From Methyloprofundus sp. (GTDB taxonomy: Bacteria; Pseudomonadota; Gammaproteobacteria; Methylococcales; Methylomonadaceae), in contig DUBW01000001.1 of assembly GCA_012960135.1 (NCBI GenBank), forward strand, positions 1 to 50,399: a DNA stretch of 50,399 nt, written 5' to 3'. A program made the translations under genes and the position numbers. Each line of letters begins with the position of its first letter. The stretch's first letter is position 1. Below the pieces are notes generated by a model that saw only the letters and a program-made list of their open reading frames with translations, had not been told where the DNA came from and ran no database searches. Shown here in pieces: positions 22,311 through 31,169 of this stretch.

Positions 22311-22958
22311 ATATTTAAATTAATGCATCTATAGTTTTCTTCATAATTTATTTCCCCAACCATAATATTGATGGTTTGTCACTTCCATTGCTTACCCAAT
22401 ACTTTAAAGGTATATTTGATGTTAACTCAAGTTTTACAAAGCTACCTCCTATCATGCAAACTTTATTTGTTTGTAAATTATTTTTTGTAAAGCAAACATA
22501 CAACTGTCTGTAAGTAAGATTAAATCCACCTATTCCACACTTTTGAAAAAATTATGAATCATTCACTGAAACACTGAGATCAGACTACACGCACGATTTA
22601 TTGTGAACAATAGAGGGTATTACCCGTGAGAGCATGAACAACGAAGAGTCTAATTGCAGATTCCAGGAGTTTAAGGAGCTAATGGCTTGATTCAAACTAA
22701 TACGTAATTGCAAAAGCGACTTAATTTAATAACGTTACCGAAGCGGCTTATTTATTAATATAAGGTCTGCCACCATATAGACATTGTTTATACCCGCTTT
22801 AACGCGGTTTGTTTGTACCTACCATTATTTTAAACATGGACTGTAACGTGGGATGAGAATTTATAATTCTTATTAGTTATTATTAAACAATAGCTTAAAA
22901 ACCATAGAGGCGGGATTATAAGCTTCTCTTCTTTGTCTCCATTAGATTTGAATAGAAA
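22311..22958. other. Non-coding stretch between transposase remnant and pyrF
   Basis: About 650 AT-rich bases with stops in all frames. I recognise no gene, RNA or clear repeat; short A/T palindromes are present but not distinctive. It is probably decayed sequence left by the mobile-element activity next to it. Confidence 0.5.
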
Positions 22959-23681
22959 CTAAAATTGTGACGCAATTTGGCGCTGAATTTTTTCTGCCAT
23001 TGCCTTGCTATTTTCTGCATCGCGAATCGGGCGGCCAATAACGATATAATCAGCGCCATTCTGGAATGCCTGTTCAACTGTAACCACTCGTTTTTGATCA
23101 TCTTCAACACGATTATCAACTGGCCGTACTCCTGGAGTAATTACCAATAAATTATGATCCAGGCTCTCTCTTAGCATGGGGACTTCCAGGCCTGAAGACA
23201 CTATACCATCACAGCCAATAGCTAACGCCCGTTTAGCACGTGATAGAACCAGTTGTTGTACATCACACTGAAAACCCAGGTCATCCAAATCACCACGATC
23301 CAGGCTGGTTAAAGCCGTGACCGCCAGTACTTTTAAAGCACCTTTATTTTTGGCTGCGGCCTGCATAATAGAGTCGTTGCCATGAATTGTTGCCATATCC
23401 ACACCTTTGCTACTCAACGCTTTGATAGCGCGTCCAACCGTCGCTGGGATATCAAAAAACTTTAAATCGACAAATATTTTTTTATTCCGGGCTTTTAGCC
23501 ATTCAATAAATGCGAAATAGTCGCCGGCCATAAATAGTTCCATACCCACTTTATAGAATACGACAGAATCGCCGAGTTCCTCGACCAATGCTTTTGCTTC
23601 TTCTATACTGGGGAAGTCCAGCGCCATAATGAGTCTTTCATTAGTCGGGATAGGTTTAGTAGAGAGTGTGTCTTGATTCAT
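22959..23681 (-). CDS. pyrF: Orotidine 5'-phosphate decarboxylase
   Basis: PyrF decarboxylates OMP to UMP, the last step of de novo UMP synthesis. The 240 residues form one TIM barrel. IMALDFPS holds the first Asp, and FVDLKFFDIPATV carries the catalytic Lys-Asp-Asp network. ITPGVRP and GADYIVIGRPI form the phosphate site. The N-terminal 14 residues before NERLIMALDF are longer than usual, and a later start is possible though no strong site was seen. It stands alone between non-coding sequence and the aminotransferase gene, 109 bases downstream of the latter. Confidence 0.97.
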   Translation of the reverse strand: MNQDTLSTKPIPTNERLIMALDFPSIEEAKALVEELGDSVVFYKVGMELFMAGDYFAFIEWLKARNKKIFVDLKFFDIPATVGRAIKALSSKGVDMATIHGNDSIMQAAAKNKGALKVLAVTALTSLDRGDLDDLGFQCDVQQLVLSRAKRALAIGCDGIVSSGLEVPMLRESLDHNLLVITPGVRPVDNRVEDDQKRVVTVEQAFQNGADYIVIGRPIRDAENSKAMAEKIQRQIASQF

Positions 23682-23790
23682 AATTTATGCTAGTGTCAAT
23701 GTATGCTGATTGTTTTTATTTGCAGTATTGCTTGAACCTATAAAATGCGAGTATTTTAACCTATGTAGTTGGAGTTTAATGGGTTAATTA

Positions 23791-24912
23791 TTAATTTTCG
23801 GGTATCAACGCAATTGCTTTATCTATTTCTGCTGTCGAATTATAATAATGTGCGGAAAAGCGGATACCATCGCCACGCATGGCACAGACAACATGGTTTT
23901 GCAGTAGATGTTTATATAATGCCAGTTGATTTATTTGAGTATGTTTAAAAACCACAATACCGGATTGTAACCCCTGTCTTTGCTTAGTCAGTAATTGCAA
24001 ACCTGGGTGCAATTTAATTATTTCCGCTAAAAAGCAGGCATTTGCCAGGACTTGTTTTTCTACCGATGCCATACCAGTGTCTAGTAATAAAGATAAACTG
24101 GCTGATAAAGCATGAATTCCCATTGTATTTGGGCTACCGCACTCAAATCGCTGCGCGGTAGGGTGAATATCCCAGGGCTTATTTTCGTAATTATGCGTAT
24201 TATCCATCATATGCCAGCCAAATTGGGTCAGCTTTAATTGCTCTCTAGCAGTCGGGGTAGTATAAAAAACACCCAGACCTTCAGGTCCCAGCATCCATTT
24301 ATGACCGTCGGCCATGACAAAATCAGCCTGACATTTTTGTACATCAAATTGCACTGCACCGATACTTTGAATGGCATCAATACAAAAAAGGATTTTATGG
24401 TCTTTACAGAACTGGCCAATTCTATCAATATCCAAACGTAAACCACTGGCAAACTGAATAGAACTAACCGTTAATAAACGGGTGTTTTTATCCACTAATG
24501 CAAAAAGTGCGTCTTCGGGTGTCTCAGCACTGAGTAAGTCAGCTTCACGAAATTCTACACCTTGGTCTGCCAACGACTGCCAAACTATACGATTGGAAGG
24601 GAACTCTTCATTACTGGATACAATATTATCCCCAGTCTTCCAATCCAGGCCATAGGCAACAAAGGACAGAGCTTCCGAGGTGTTTTTTACCAACGCAATA
24701 TCGCTAACCGCAGGGGCATTTAACAGGGCTTTTAATTGTTCTCGTAGCTGGGCTTCTTTTTTTATCCAGTCTAAATAATATGATGAACCGTAAACAGTGT
24801 TTTGCTGTGCAAATGCACAAACAGCCTCGCTAGTCCTTTTGGGCCAGGGGGCAACAGCAGCATGATTCAGGTAAATAAGCTCTGCGGATAAGGGGAATTC
24901 TGGATGTCGCAT
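23791..24912 (-). CDS. Class V aminotransferase-fold PLP enzyme, function unknown
   Basis: This 373-residue fold-type I PLP enzyme belongs to the cysteine desulfurase / isopenicillin epimerase / kynureninase group. YLNHAAVAPWP opens the fold. The cofactor site shows KNTSEALSF, the ring-binding Asp in LFCIDAIQSIGA, and the Schiff-base lysine Lys205 in ADGHKWMLGPEGLG. The C-terminal end has RGDGIRFSAHYYN. The active-site Cys loop of cysteine desulfurases (as in RAGHHCAQP) is absent, so desulfurase activity is unlikely and a lyase or epimerase role is more plausible. It lies upstream of pyrF on the same strand with no functional link evident. Confidence 0.8.
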   Translation of the reverse strand: MRHPEFPLSAELIYLNHAAVAPWPKRTSEAVCAFAQQNTVYGSSYYLDWIKKEAQLREQLKALLNAPAVSDIALVKNTSEALSFVAYGLDWKTGDNIVSSNEEFPSNRIVWQSLADQGVEFREADLLSAETPEDALFALVDKNTRLLTVSSIQFASGLRLDIDRIGQFCKDHKILFCIDAIQSIGAVQFDVQKCQADFVMADGHKWMLGPEGLGVFYTTPTAREQLKLTQFGWHMMDNTHNYENKPWDIHPTAQRFECGSPNTMGIHALSASLSLLLDTGMASVEKQVLANACFLAEIIKLHPGLQLLTKQRQGLQSGIVVFKHTQINQLALYKHLLQNHVVCAMRGDGIRFSAHYYNSTAEIDKAIALIPEN

Positions 24913-25020
24913 AGTTAAGTCGGTTTATTATGATTATGCCTGTTTAGTAGGTATCGATTTTACCACTCTTAAAGCTAGGTCATAAATTGATTCTAGAGTG
25001 GATTTGGTTTTATAGGTCAT

Positions 25021-25250
25021 TTATCGCTGACATCAGAATTAATTGATGGCGAACTCGGTCACATATTCTCCAATTTCCTAGTGGACGTTATTTCAGCCGT
25101 TGTTGATAATATTCCTGTGATGTTTGCGATCTTAATTATGAATCCAGTAATGGATCAAATTCAGTGGTTACTGGTTACTTTACCGGCAGGCGTTGGGGAG
25201 ATAGTTTGTTATCAATCGGCTCAACAGTCGGTGTAGCTCTAATGGCGTAT
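25021..25250 (+). pseudogene. Na+/H+ antiporter NhaD fragment, frameshifted
   Basis: Reading from 25021, the frame gives ELIDGELGHIFSNFLVDV, ISAVVDNIPVMFAILIMNP and QWLLVTLPAGVG, which match the conserved membrane segments of NhaD-type antiporters, including the VVDNIPVM motif. At the G-run near 25195 one base is missing, and the sense continues one frame over as DSLLSIGSTVGVALM, again NhaD (GGSLLSIGSAAGVALM in the family). Only about 75 of some 400 or more residues remain, with no start. This is a clear relic. Confidence 0.78.
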
Positions 25251-25600
25251 TTGTTTTTCCTTTTAGCCAAGCCAGGCTTTGTATTGTGGAAAGGAGGGAC
25301 CATTAATATTGATCATGTCTGCATTATTCTGATTATTAGCATACCGGCCAGACTGACGACATTGGAAACTTATGCTGAAGATAAGTGTCTTATTATTGAT
25401 TGCTTGTCTGGCGTAGGGTTTTCAGCCTGGATGATTGCTTTTTTACTTCGGCTTCAGCATCTATCGCTTTTTTATCAGGTATTGCCTTGTTGAATGATCA
25501 TTTGAGCAATTATTTTTATCTTTTGTTGTCTAACGTATTGATCCACTATACTTCGCATAATGTATATTATGTTAAATTAAGGCTATTATAGAATCCCATA
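25251..25600 (+). pseudogene. Decayed membrane-protein sequence, unidentified
   Basis: After the NhaD fragment the same frame runs on to 25493 as a hydrophobic peptide that no longer resembles NhaD (AKPGFVLWKGG, then LTTLETYAEDKCLI and FSAWMIAFLLR). Near 25445 the likely sense shifts one frame to SASASIAFLSGIALLNDHL. The alternation of hydrophobic stretches in two frames suggests a second broken membrane-protein gene fused to the first relic by deletion. I cannot name its family, and coding origin is an inference from composition. Confidence 0.4.
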
Positions 25601-25783
25601 AAATCTTAATCCCCTAGCAAAACAATAGACCGACATCTACACTTGCGTTAGTAACGCCATATGAGTAAGCTGCATTTTGCCCAGGCGATTAGTGTTTTTT
25701 AGCGCTAAAGATTACAAATAAATTATAATACTTTATTTAAACAAGTTTGTAGCTAATAAGTCCCTTTATTGCATAATATTCAT

Positions 25784-26161
25784 ATGACCAAATTAAACTT
25801 TTTATTACATCATTCCAGCCTGATGATTTCTGACCTAGAAGCTTCGGTAAAGTTTTATACTGAAATTGTTGGTCTACAACAGGTTCCTCGGCCTGATCTT
25901 GGTTTTCCAGGTGCCTGGTTTCAATTGGGAGAGAATCAACAGTTACATATACTTTTACTGGATAATATTGACCCAACTACAGGCCGCCCTGAACATGGTG
26001 GTCGGGACCGCCATGTTGCCCTAACTGTTGATGATTTTGCTTATGTCCGTGCAAGCCTGGATGAGAATAATGTCTTGTATAGCATGAGTAAATCAGGTCG
26101 AAAAGCCTTATTTTTCCGTGATCTAGATGCCAATGCAATCGAAGTGATCGGTCGTGAATAG
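25784..26161 (+). CDS. VOC-family (glyoxalase/dioxygenase fold) protein
   Basis: The 125-residue protein is a single vicinal-oxygen-chelate domain made of two beta-alpha-beta-beta-beta modules. Candidate metal ligands are the His in FLLHHSSLMISDL, the His-rich LHILL strand, the His in DRHVALTVDD, and the terminal Glu in NAIEVIG. The FYTEIVGLQQVPRP segment is typical of lactoylglutathione lyase relatives. I start at ATG 25784; a TTG at 25769 would only add HNIH. A detoxifying lyase or an antibiotic-resistance relative are both possible, and sequence alone does not fix the substrate. It is followed after 47 bases by the Gdt1-type gene on the same strand. Confidence 0.8.
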   Translation: MTKLNFLLHHSSLMISDLEASVKFYTEIVGLQQVPRPDLGFPGAWFQLGENQQLHILLLDNIDPTTGRPEHGGRDRHVALTVDDFAYVRASLDENNVLYSMSKSGRKALFFRDLDANAIEVIGRE

Positions 26162-26208
26162 TATAAACGCTGACCTTTTCAAGCTTATAGATTTTTTTCC
26201 TGTACATC

Positions 26209-26829
26209 TTGCCTAATATTATTAGTATTGACTGGTTTACACCCATCAGCACAAGTTATGTGCTGATTCTCGCTGCTGAAATGGGGGATAAAAGCCAGCT
26301 TGTTTGTATGACACTGGCAGCGCGTCATCGTGCAAAACCGGTTATATTAGGCGCTATTACGGCATTTGCTTTGCTCAATACACTGGCAGTATTATTTGGT
26401 GTCGCCATTGCTAGCTGGATTCCTGATTATATTGTTGCTGCACTAGTCAGCGTGCTGTTTGCATTCTTCGGCGTGCGGTCGCTGTTTTTTAATGATGAGC
26501 AGCAGAACACAGAGATACAGGAAAAAAGTGGGCATAGTCTTTTTCTGACGACTTTTTTATTGATTACAGTGGCTGAATTTGGTGATAAAACGCAACTTGC
26601 CATTATAGCACTGAGTAGTACTGCCCTGCCCTTAGCTATCTGGATTGGTGCTACGCTTGCATTAGCGACTACGTCCATTCTAGGAGTTATTGCAGGTAGG
26701 GTTTTACTAAATAAAATTTCACTAACTTTATTACATCGTTTGAGTGGATTATTTTTTCTGATTTTAGCTGGCATTGCAGCTTATCAAGTTTATCTAGACT
26801 TTAGTGCTCGGTTCACTATTGCAATATAA
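26209..26829 (+). CDS. TMEM165/Gdt1-family cation transporter
   Basis: The 206-residue membrane protein has about six hydrophobic helices in two homologous halves, each with the signature ExGDK(S/T): AEMGDKSQL near residue 24 and AEFGDKTQL near 120. This UPF0016 family exports Mn2+ in bacteria and is a Ca2+/Mn2+ antiporter in eukaryotes. The start is a TTG at 26209, since the first ATG would lie inside the first signature. The ribosome site is weak, so the start is uncertain by a few codons. The MITE-like repeat begins 15 bases after its stop. Confidence 0.85.
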   Translation: MPNIISIDWFTPISTSYVLILAAEMGDKSQLVCMTLAARHRAKPVILGAITAFALLNTLAVLFGVAIASWIPDYIVAALVSVLFAFFGVRSLFFNDEQQNTEIQEKSGHSLFLTTFLLITVAEFGDKTQLAIIALSSTALPLAIWIGATLALATTSILGVIAGRVLLNKISLTLLHRLSGLFFLILAGIAAYQVYLDFSARFTIAI

Positions 26830-26847
26830 ATCTATTTGTATGACTAA

Positions 26848-26993
26848 GGCATCTGGAAATAAATAATCATCCATCCTTGCTAGTCTTTTTGTCTGTCATC
26901 AGCACGGTAGCAATAGTTACGTAGCTAGCTATGCGCCTCTTACTACAAGCACTGATGACAAACATATTGGACGGTTATTTATTTCCAGGCGTC
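26848..26993. repeat. MITE-like palindromic element, copy A
   Basis: The 146-base element has ends GGCATCTGGAAATAAATAA and, on the other strand, GACGCCTGGAAATAAATAA, giving terminal inverted repeats. The inverted similarity continues inward (TTTGTCTGTCATCAGCAC against TTTGTCATCAGTGC). TAA flanks it on both sides (26845-26847 and 26994-26996) as a 3-bp target duplication. No coding capacity is seen. It sits between the converging gdt1-like gene and pdxJ. A second copy in inverse orientation lies at 37732-37890. Confidence 0.85.
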
Positions 26994-27730
26994 TAAGTTC
27001 TTGCATTGCGCATGGTTTGCTTCATATCTCTGACAGCTGTTTCCAGTCCGGATATAACTGCTTGAGCAATGATCGAATGACCAATATTTAACTCTACTAT
27101 TTCTGGTATTTTACAAATATCTTCAACATTATATAAAGTTAAGCCATGACCTGCATTAACTTGCAGACCCGCACTGTGAGCATAATTGGCAGCTTTCTGA
27201 ATACGCTGGAGTTCATTTTTCCGTTGCTGTGGATTACCTGCATCTGCATAAGCTCCGGTGTGTAATTCAATCACCGGCGCACCCGCGCTAACAGCAGCAT
27301 CAATCTGCTGTTCTACAGGGTCGATGAAAAGTGAAACTTCGATATCAGACTCGGCAAGATGTGCACAGGCGCGTTGCATTTTAACCAGACTGGAGGCAAC
27401 ATCCAGGCCCCCTTCTGTAGTTAATTCTTCGCGCTTTTCCGGTACCAGACAGCAGGCAAAGGGTTTTACCTCACTGGCAATTTTAAGCATTTCGTCTGTT
27501 ACGGCCATTTCAAAATTTAGCCGAGTATGAATCATGTCTTTTAATAAGTACATATCTCGGTCCTGTATATGCCGCCGATCTTCCCTTAAGTGCGCAGTGA
27601 TTCCATCAGCCCCTGCTTGCTCTGCTATTAATGCCGCTTGTACAGGGTCAGGATAGCGCGTTTTTCTTGCCTGTCTTAGAGTGGCAATATGGTCAATATT
27701 GACCCCTAATAAGATTAATTGCTCTTGCAT
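26993..27730 (-). CDS. pdxJ: Pyridoxine 5'-phosphate synthase
   Basis: PdxJ condenses 1-deoxyxylulose 5-phosphate with aminoacetone phosphate to make pyridoxine 5'-phosphate (vitamin B6). The 245-residue TIM barrel shows [37 protein letters not shown] and [11 protein letters not shown], all diagnostic. It is the last gene of the lepA-lepB-rnc-era-recO-pdxJ operon and overlaps recO by 16 bases. Its TAG stop is built across the junction with the MITE-like element (26848-26993): T and A come from the TTA target duplication and G is the first base of the repeat, so the last residue or residues may differ from the ancestor. Confidence 0.97.
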   Translation of the reverse strand: MQEQLILLGVNIDHIATLRQARKTRYPDPVQAALIAEQAGADGITAHLREDRRHIQDRDMYLLKDMIHTRLNFEMAVTDEMLKIASEVKPFACCLVPEKREELTTEGGLDVASSLVKMQRACAHLAESDIEVSLFIDPVEQQIDAAVSAGAPVIELHTGAYADAGNPQQRKNELQRIQKAANYAHSAGLQVNAGHGLTLYNVEDICKIPEIVELNIGHSIIAQAVISGLETAVRDMKQTMRNART

Positions 27731-28428
27731 GTTTGTTTTTCTATAAGTTTAGAAATTAATATTCGACTTTTAAGCTGCTTTCCTTGTAAGTAAAAGTCTA
27801 TTACCTGGCGCATTAACAGCTTGGCCTCATTTAACTGGCGTACATTTTGATAGTTTCCCTGTTGCATGGCCAGCAATGTAGCACCTTGAAGCTGACCCTT
27901 ATCATTAATCGTAGCGCCCTGCTCTATATCATATTGATAGCTAGCAGAGGATTGAATAGGCAACTGAGTCAAGTAATCAATCTGTAGTTGCAAGCCATAA
28001 CCTGTCGCATACAGTAACTGGGTCTCAAAGTTACGTAAGGCTGCTTGTATCTGCTCGCTGGACTTCAATTGCTGTAAACAGATCAAATAATTAATGAATA
28101 CTTCGGGGTAAGGCTCATCTACAGGAATAAAATATCTTAATAGTTCGTTAAGATAAAAACCGCAGTAGGTATTAAGACCGGGCAGAATGGTGTCTGATTG
28201 CCCTGTTTCCACATAAGTCAGCGTTTTAAGACTGCTGGACCCTGTATAGTCAATATTGAGCGGTATAAAGGGACGTAACAATCCCAAGTAGGGTGATTTT
28301 TGTCGCCTAACGCCTTTAGCTATCAGGGAAACACGGCCAGAACTTTGCGTGAATACATCTATGATCAGGCTGGATTCACGATAGTTTTTCTGGTGCAATA
28401 AAAAACCTGCCTGCAGGTTTTGGGGCAT
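27715..28428 (-). CDS. recO: DNA repair protein RecO
   Basis: RecO works with RecR to load RecA onto SSB-coated DNA in the RecFOR pathway. From the chosen ATG it has 237 residues. An N-terminal OB fold ([22 protein letters not shown] and [16 protein letters not shown]) is followed by a helical C-terminal domain ([18 protein letters not shown]). The frame is open to 28470, but the conserved family start [13 protein letters not shown] is at 28428, four bases after the era stop. No zinc-finger Cys cluster is seen, as in other gammaproteobacterial RecO. The end overlaps pdxJ by 16 bases. Confidence 0.95.
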   Translation of the reverse strand: MPQNLQAGFLLHQKNYRESSLIIDVFTQSSGRVSLIAKGVRRQKSPYLGLLRPFIPLNIDYTGSSSLKTLTYVETGQSDTILPGLNTYCGFYLNELLRYFIPVDEPYPEVFINYLICLQQLKSSEQIQAALRNFETQLLYATGYGLQLQIDYLTQLPIQSSASYQYDIEQGATINDKGQLQGATLLAMQQGNYQNVRQLNEAKLLMRQVIDFYLQGKQLKSRILISKLIEKQTCKSN

Positions 28429-28432
28429 AAGT

Positions 28433-29314
28433 TTATTCTTTAAATCCCAGACTTTGTAATGCCCGTTCATTATCAGACCAACCTGACTTCACTTTTACCC
28501 AGAGCTGTAAATAAACCTTGGAATCTATTAGCGCTTCTATATCCTTTCTAGCTTCCATACCAATGCTTTTGAGAAATTCTCCCTGCTTGCCAATGACTAT
28601 ATTTTTTTGTGTTTCGCGCTCTACCCAGATAAGTGCATAAATTTTAGTAATATGCGGCAACTCTTCAAATTTCTCAATTTCTACGGTGAGCGCATAAGGT
28701 AACTCATCCCCTAAACGACGGGTTAATTTCTCACGAATAATTTCAGCAACTAAAAATCGTTCCGGGCGGTCAGTAATCTGATCTGCTGGATAAATAATAT
28801 TACCTTCCGGTAATAACTGCATAATAAGATTGTCTAGTAAATCCAGATTGGTCTGCTTTAAGGCAGAGATGGGCACGATCTCTTTAAACGGAAATTTCTT
28901 TTGTGCATCGGCAAAGAAAGCAAGCATCGCCTGTTTATTTTTTACCCGGTCAATTTTATTAACTGCCAGTATCACTGGGATATTTGCGCGTTCTAATTTT
29001 TTAAAAATAACTTCGTCATAGTCCTGCCAAGCCAGGCTATCAATAAGCCAGACTACCAAGTCCACTCCAAGGAGTGTGGTATCTGCTGTTTTATTCAGAT
29101 AACGGTTAAAAGCTTTCTTGCTACTCTCATGCATACCCGGAGTATCCATAAAGATTGCCTGGCCTTTATCAGTGGTTTTAATACCTAGGATTTGATGCCG
29201 GGTGGTTTGTGGTTTACGTGATGTAATGCTAATTTTTTGCCCTAATAAATGATTCATCAGGGTTGATTTTCCTACATTGGGCTGACCTATAAAGGCAACG
29301 TATCCACAGTTCAT
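28433..29314 (-). CDS. era: GTPase Era
   Basis: Era is an essential GTPase that binds the 3' end of 16S rRNA during assembly of the small ribosomal subunit. The 293 residues have G1 GQPNVGKST, G2 around KPQTTRHQI, G3 DTPGMH, G4 NKID and G5 SALK, followed by a C-terminal KH RNA-binding domain with VIGKQGEFLKSIG. The ATG overlaps the rnc stop (ATGA), the normal rnc-era coupling, and recO follows after four bases. Confidence 0.98.
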   Translation of the reverse strand: MNCGYVAFIGQPNVGKSTLMNHLLGQKISITSRKPQTTRHQILGIKTTDKGQAIFMDTPGMHESSKKAFNRYLNKTADTTLLGVDLVVWLIDSLAWQDYDEVIFKKLERANIPVILAVNKIDRVKNKQAMLAFFADAQKKFPFKEIVPISALKQTNLDLLDNLIMQLLPEGNIIYPADQITDRPERFLVAEIIREKLTRRLGDELPYALTVEIEKFEELPHITKIYALIWVERETQKNIVIGKQGEFLKSIGMEARKDIEALIDSKVYLQLWVKVKSGWSDNERALQSLGFKE

Positions 29315-29994
29315 TGGTCATCTCCGGCTATTTGAGTAAGCATTAATTCAGCCGCATGTTGCTCGGCTTTTTTTCTTGATACACCCGATCCGACATGTTT
29401 TTTGTCAGATAAGCTAATGGAACACTCGACTTTAAAAATTTGCTCATGCGGCAAACCTTCCTGACTGATCAGCGTATAGTGAGGAATGTCTAATTGTCGG
29501 GCTTGCAAGTATTCCTGTAGACGTGTCTTGGGATCTTTTTTCCAGTTATCCAGACACAGTGCATCAAGACGCTCGGAAAATAAATCCAGAATCCAGGCCT
29601 TGCTACTTTCAATACCCTGGTCTTTTATAATCGCACCCATAATTGCTTCAACCGCGTCGGATAAAATAGAGGCGCGCCGGTAACCACCGCTCTTTAATTC
29701 ACCAGAACCCAGAATAAGATAATCACCTAGTTTATGCTTTCGTGCCAAGTCGGCTAAGGATTCCTGATTAACCAGACTTGCTCTAAGCCGGCTTAATATG
29801 CCTTCAGGGGCTTGAGGGAATTTATCAAACAGTGCTTCAGCAATAACAAAACCAAGAATAGAGTCGCCTAAAAATTCCAGGCGTTCATTGTTTTTAGCAC
29901 CCATACTACGATGGGTCAGCGCTAAAACAAACCACTCTGGATGATTAAAGTTCAGGCCAAGTTTTTTACTGAGAAGTTCTGGCGCTTTAATCAC
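29311..29994 (-). CDS. rnc: Ribonuclease III
   Basis: RNase III cleaves double-stranded RNA, including the 30S rRNA precursor. The 227 residues comprise the endonuclease domain (about 1-150), with the signature ERLEFLGDSILG, further acidic ligands in SDAVEAIMGA, and a double-stranded RNA-binding domain (about 155-225, GSGVSRKKAEQHAAELML). The start is GTG at 29994, overlapping the TGA of the upstream DUF4845 gene (GTGA). The end overlaps era. This tight coupling is the usual arrangement. Confidence 0.97.
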   Translation of the reverse strand: MIKAPELLSKKLGLNFNHPEWFVLALTHRSMGAKNNERLEFLGDSILGFVIAEALFDKFPQAPEGILSRLRASLVNQESLADLARKHKLGDYLILGSGELKSGGYRRASILSDAVEAIMGAIIKDQGIESSKAWILDLFSERLDALCLDNWKKDPKTRLQEYLQARQLDIPHYTLISQEGLPHEQIFKVECSISLSDKKHVGSGVSRKKAEQHAAELMLTQIAGDDQ

Positions 29995-30368
29995 TTAACC
30001 CCAACTTCTATCGAGTCATCAAAATCCACCCAGACACTTAAATTACCCAAAATTAATTCTTTGACATGGTACACAACTTGAACTTTTAAATAACCGGCGC
30101 GAGAAGTGATTTTTACATTCTTCTTTTTAACGTCATAAACAGAATTCATATTGAACTGTTTAGATAGAGATACCCACACTTCTCGCTTACTTTTTTTCTC
30201 AATATCGGTACGATGGTTTAAGGTTTCCAGTGCATGAACGACTTTACTATGGTTCATATAAATAGGGCTTATTTTTAGAACCAATAAAGTAAAAAAAGCG
30301 ATCATCACTAAGATAAAAATCAGGGGGATTAAGGTTATCCCTTTTTGTTTTTTATGAGTCGTGTGCAT
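29991..30368 (-). CDS. DUF4845 membrane protein
   Basis: The 125-residue protein has a short basic N-terminus, one membrane helix (ITLIPLIFILVMIAFFTLLVL) and a small periplasmic domain ending in VDFDDSIEVGVK. Such DUF4845 proteins sit between lepB and rnc in many beta- and gammaproteobacteria. The N-terminus resembles a type IV pilin-like segment (KGITLIPLIFIL), but no pilin cleavage site is evident. Function is unknown. Operon position, the 12-base gap to lepB and the overlap with rnc show it is co-expressed with them. Confidence 0.85.
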   Translation of the reverse strand: MHTTHKKQKGITLIPLIFILVMIAFFTLLVLKISPIYMNHSKVVHALETLNHRTDIEKKSKREVWVSLSKQFNMNSVYDVKKKNVKITSRAGYLKVQVVYHVKELILGNLSVWVDFDDSIEVGVK

Positions 30369-30380
30369 ATTATCTCCTTT

Positions 30381-31157
30381 TTATTTAATAACGGTCCCTA
30401 TACGATTAAATCCAATGCCAGTATTTTTCCAGTCCCAGTTCATCCAGATAAAAAAGGCTCTGCCAACCAGATTTTGTTCAGGGACGGTTCCCCAGTAACG
30501 GCTGTCATTACTATTATCCCGATTATCACCCATCACAAAATAATGTCCTTTCGGCACAATAAAAGTCCCTTTAATATTAGGTGCGTTAGGATTGATTAAA
30601 ATATCATGTTCAACGGATTGTAAATCTTCAGTAACTAGTTCAGACCCAGTCATCGACTTACCCTGCCCTACCCCTTGATAACGGCCTAGTGACACTTGCT
30701 TCATGGGTATATCATTAATAGTCAATTTTTTATTGATATAAGAAATACGGTCACCAGGTAAACCAATAACACGTTTAATATAATCGACAGTGGGATTTTT
30801 AGGATAACGGAAAACCATGGCATCGCCACGTTGCGGCTCATTGACATCAATAATTTTTTTATTGATAACAGGAAGACGAATACCATAAGTGAATTTATTA
30901 ACTAAAATAAAATCACCAATTAATAAGGTTGGCATCATCGACCCCGATGGAATTCTAAACGGTTCGGCAATAAATGAACGCAGGATAAATACGATTAAAA
31001 CTACCGGAAAAAATGAGCGAGCATATTCAACGATAAGCGGCTCATTGGCTTCAATATACTGCCTATTATTGCGCTTGAGATAATATAAATAGCCCCACCA
31101 GATAATGCCAGTGACGACAGTTGCTGAAAATAGAAAAAACGAAAAATCAAAATCCAT
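30381..31157 (-). CDS. lepB: Signal peptidase I
   Basis: LepB removes signal peptides from exported proteins at the periplasmic face of the inner membrane. The 258 residues begin with two membrane segments (about 5-25 and 48-66). The catalytic Ser73 lies in RIPSGSMMPTLL and the general base Lys128 in VDYIKRVIGLPGD. The box GDNRDNSNDSRYWG is intact. lepA lies directly upstream (12 bases), the standard lepA-lepB-rnc-era order. It would process the exported proteins encoded elsewhere in the window. Confidence 0.97.
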   Translation of the reverse strand: MDFDFSFFLFSATVVTGIIWWGYLYYLKRNNRQYIEANEPLIVEYARSFFPVVLIVFILRSFIAEPFRIPSGSMMPTLLIGDFILVNKFTYGIRLPVINKKIIDVNEPQRGDAMVFRYPKNPTVDYIKRVIGLPGDRISYINKKLTINDIPMKQVSLGRYQGVGQGKSMTGSELVTEDLQSVEHDILINPNAPNIKGTFIVPKGHYFVMGDNRDNSNDSRYWGTVPEQNLVGRAFFIWMNWDWKNTGIGFNRIGTVIK

Positions 31158-31169
31158 AAACTGTCTTAC

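Noticed and set aside
23791-24912. Cysteine desulfurase feeding the Tus/MnmA pathway
   Set aside because: The protein has the PLP lysine but lacks the active-site cysteine loop of desulfurases.
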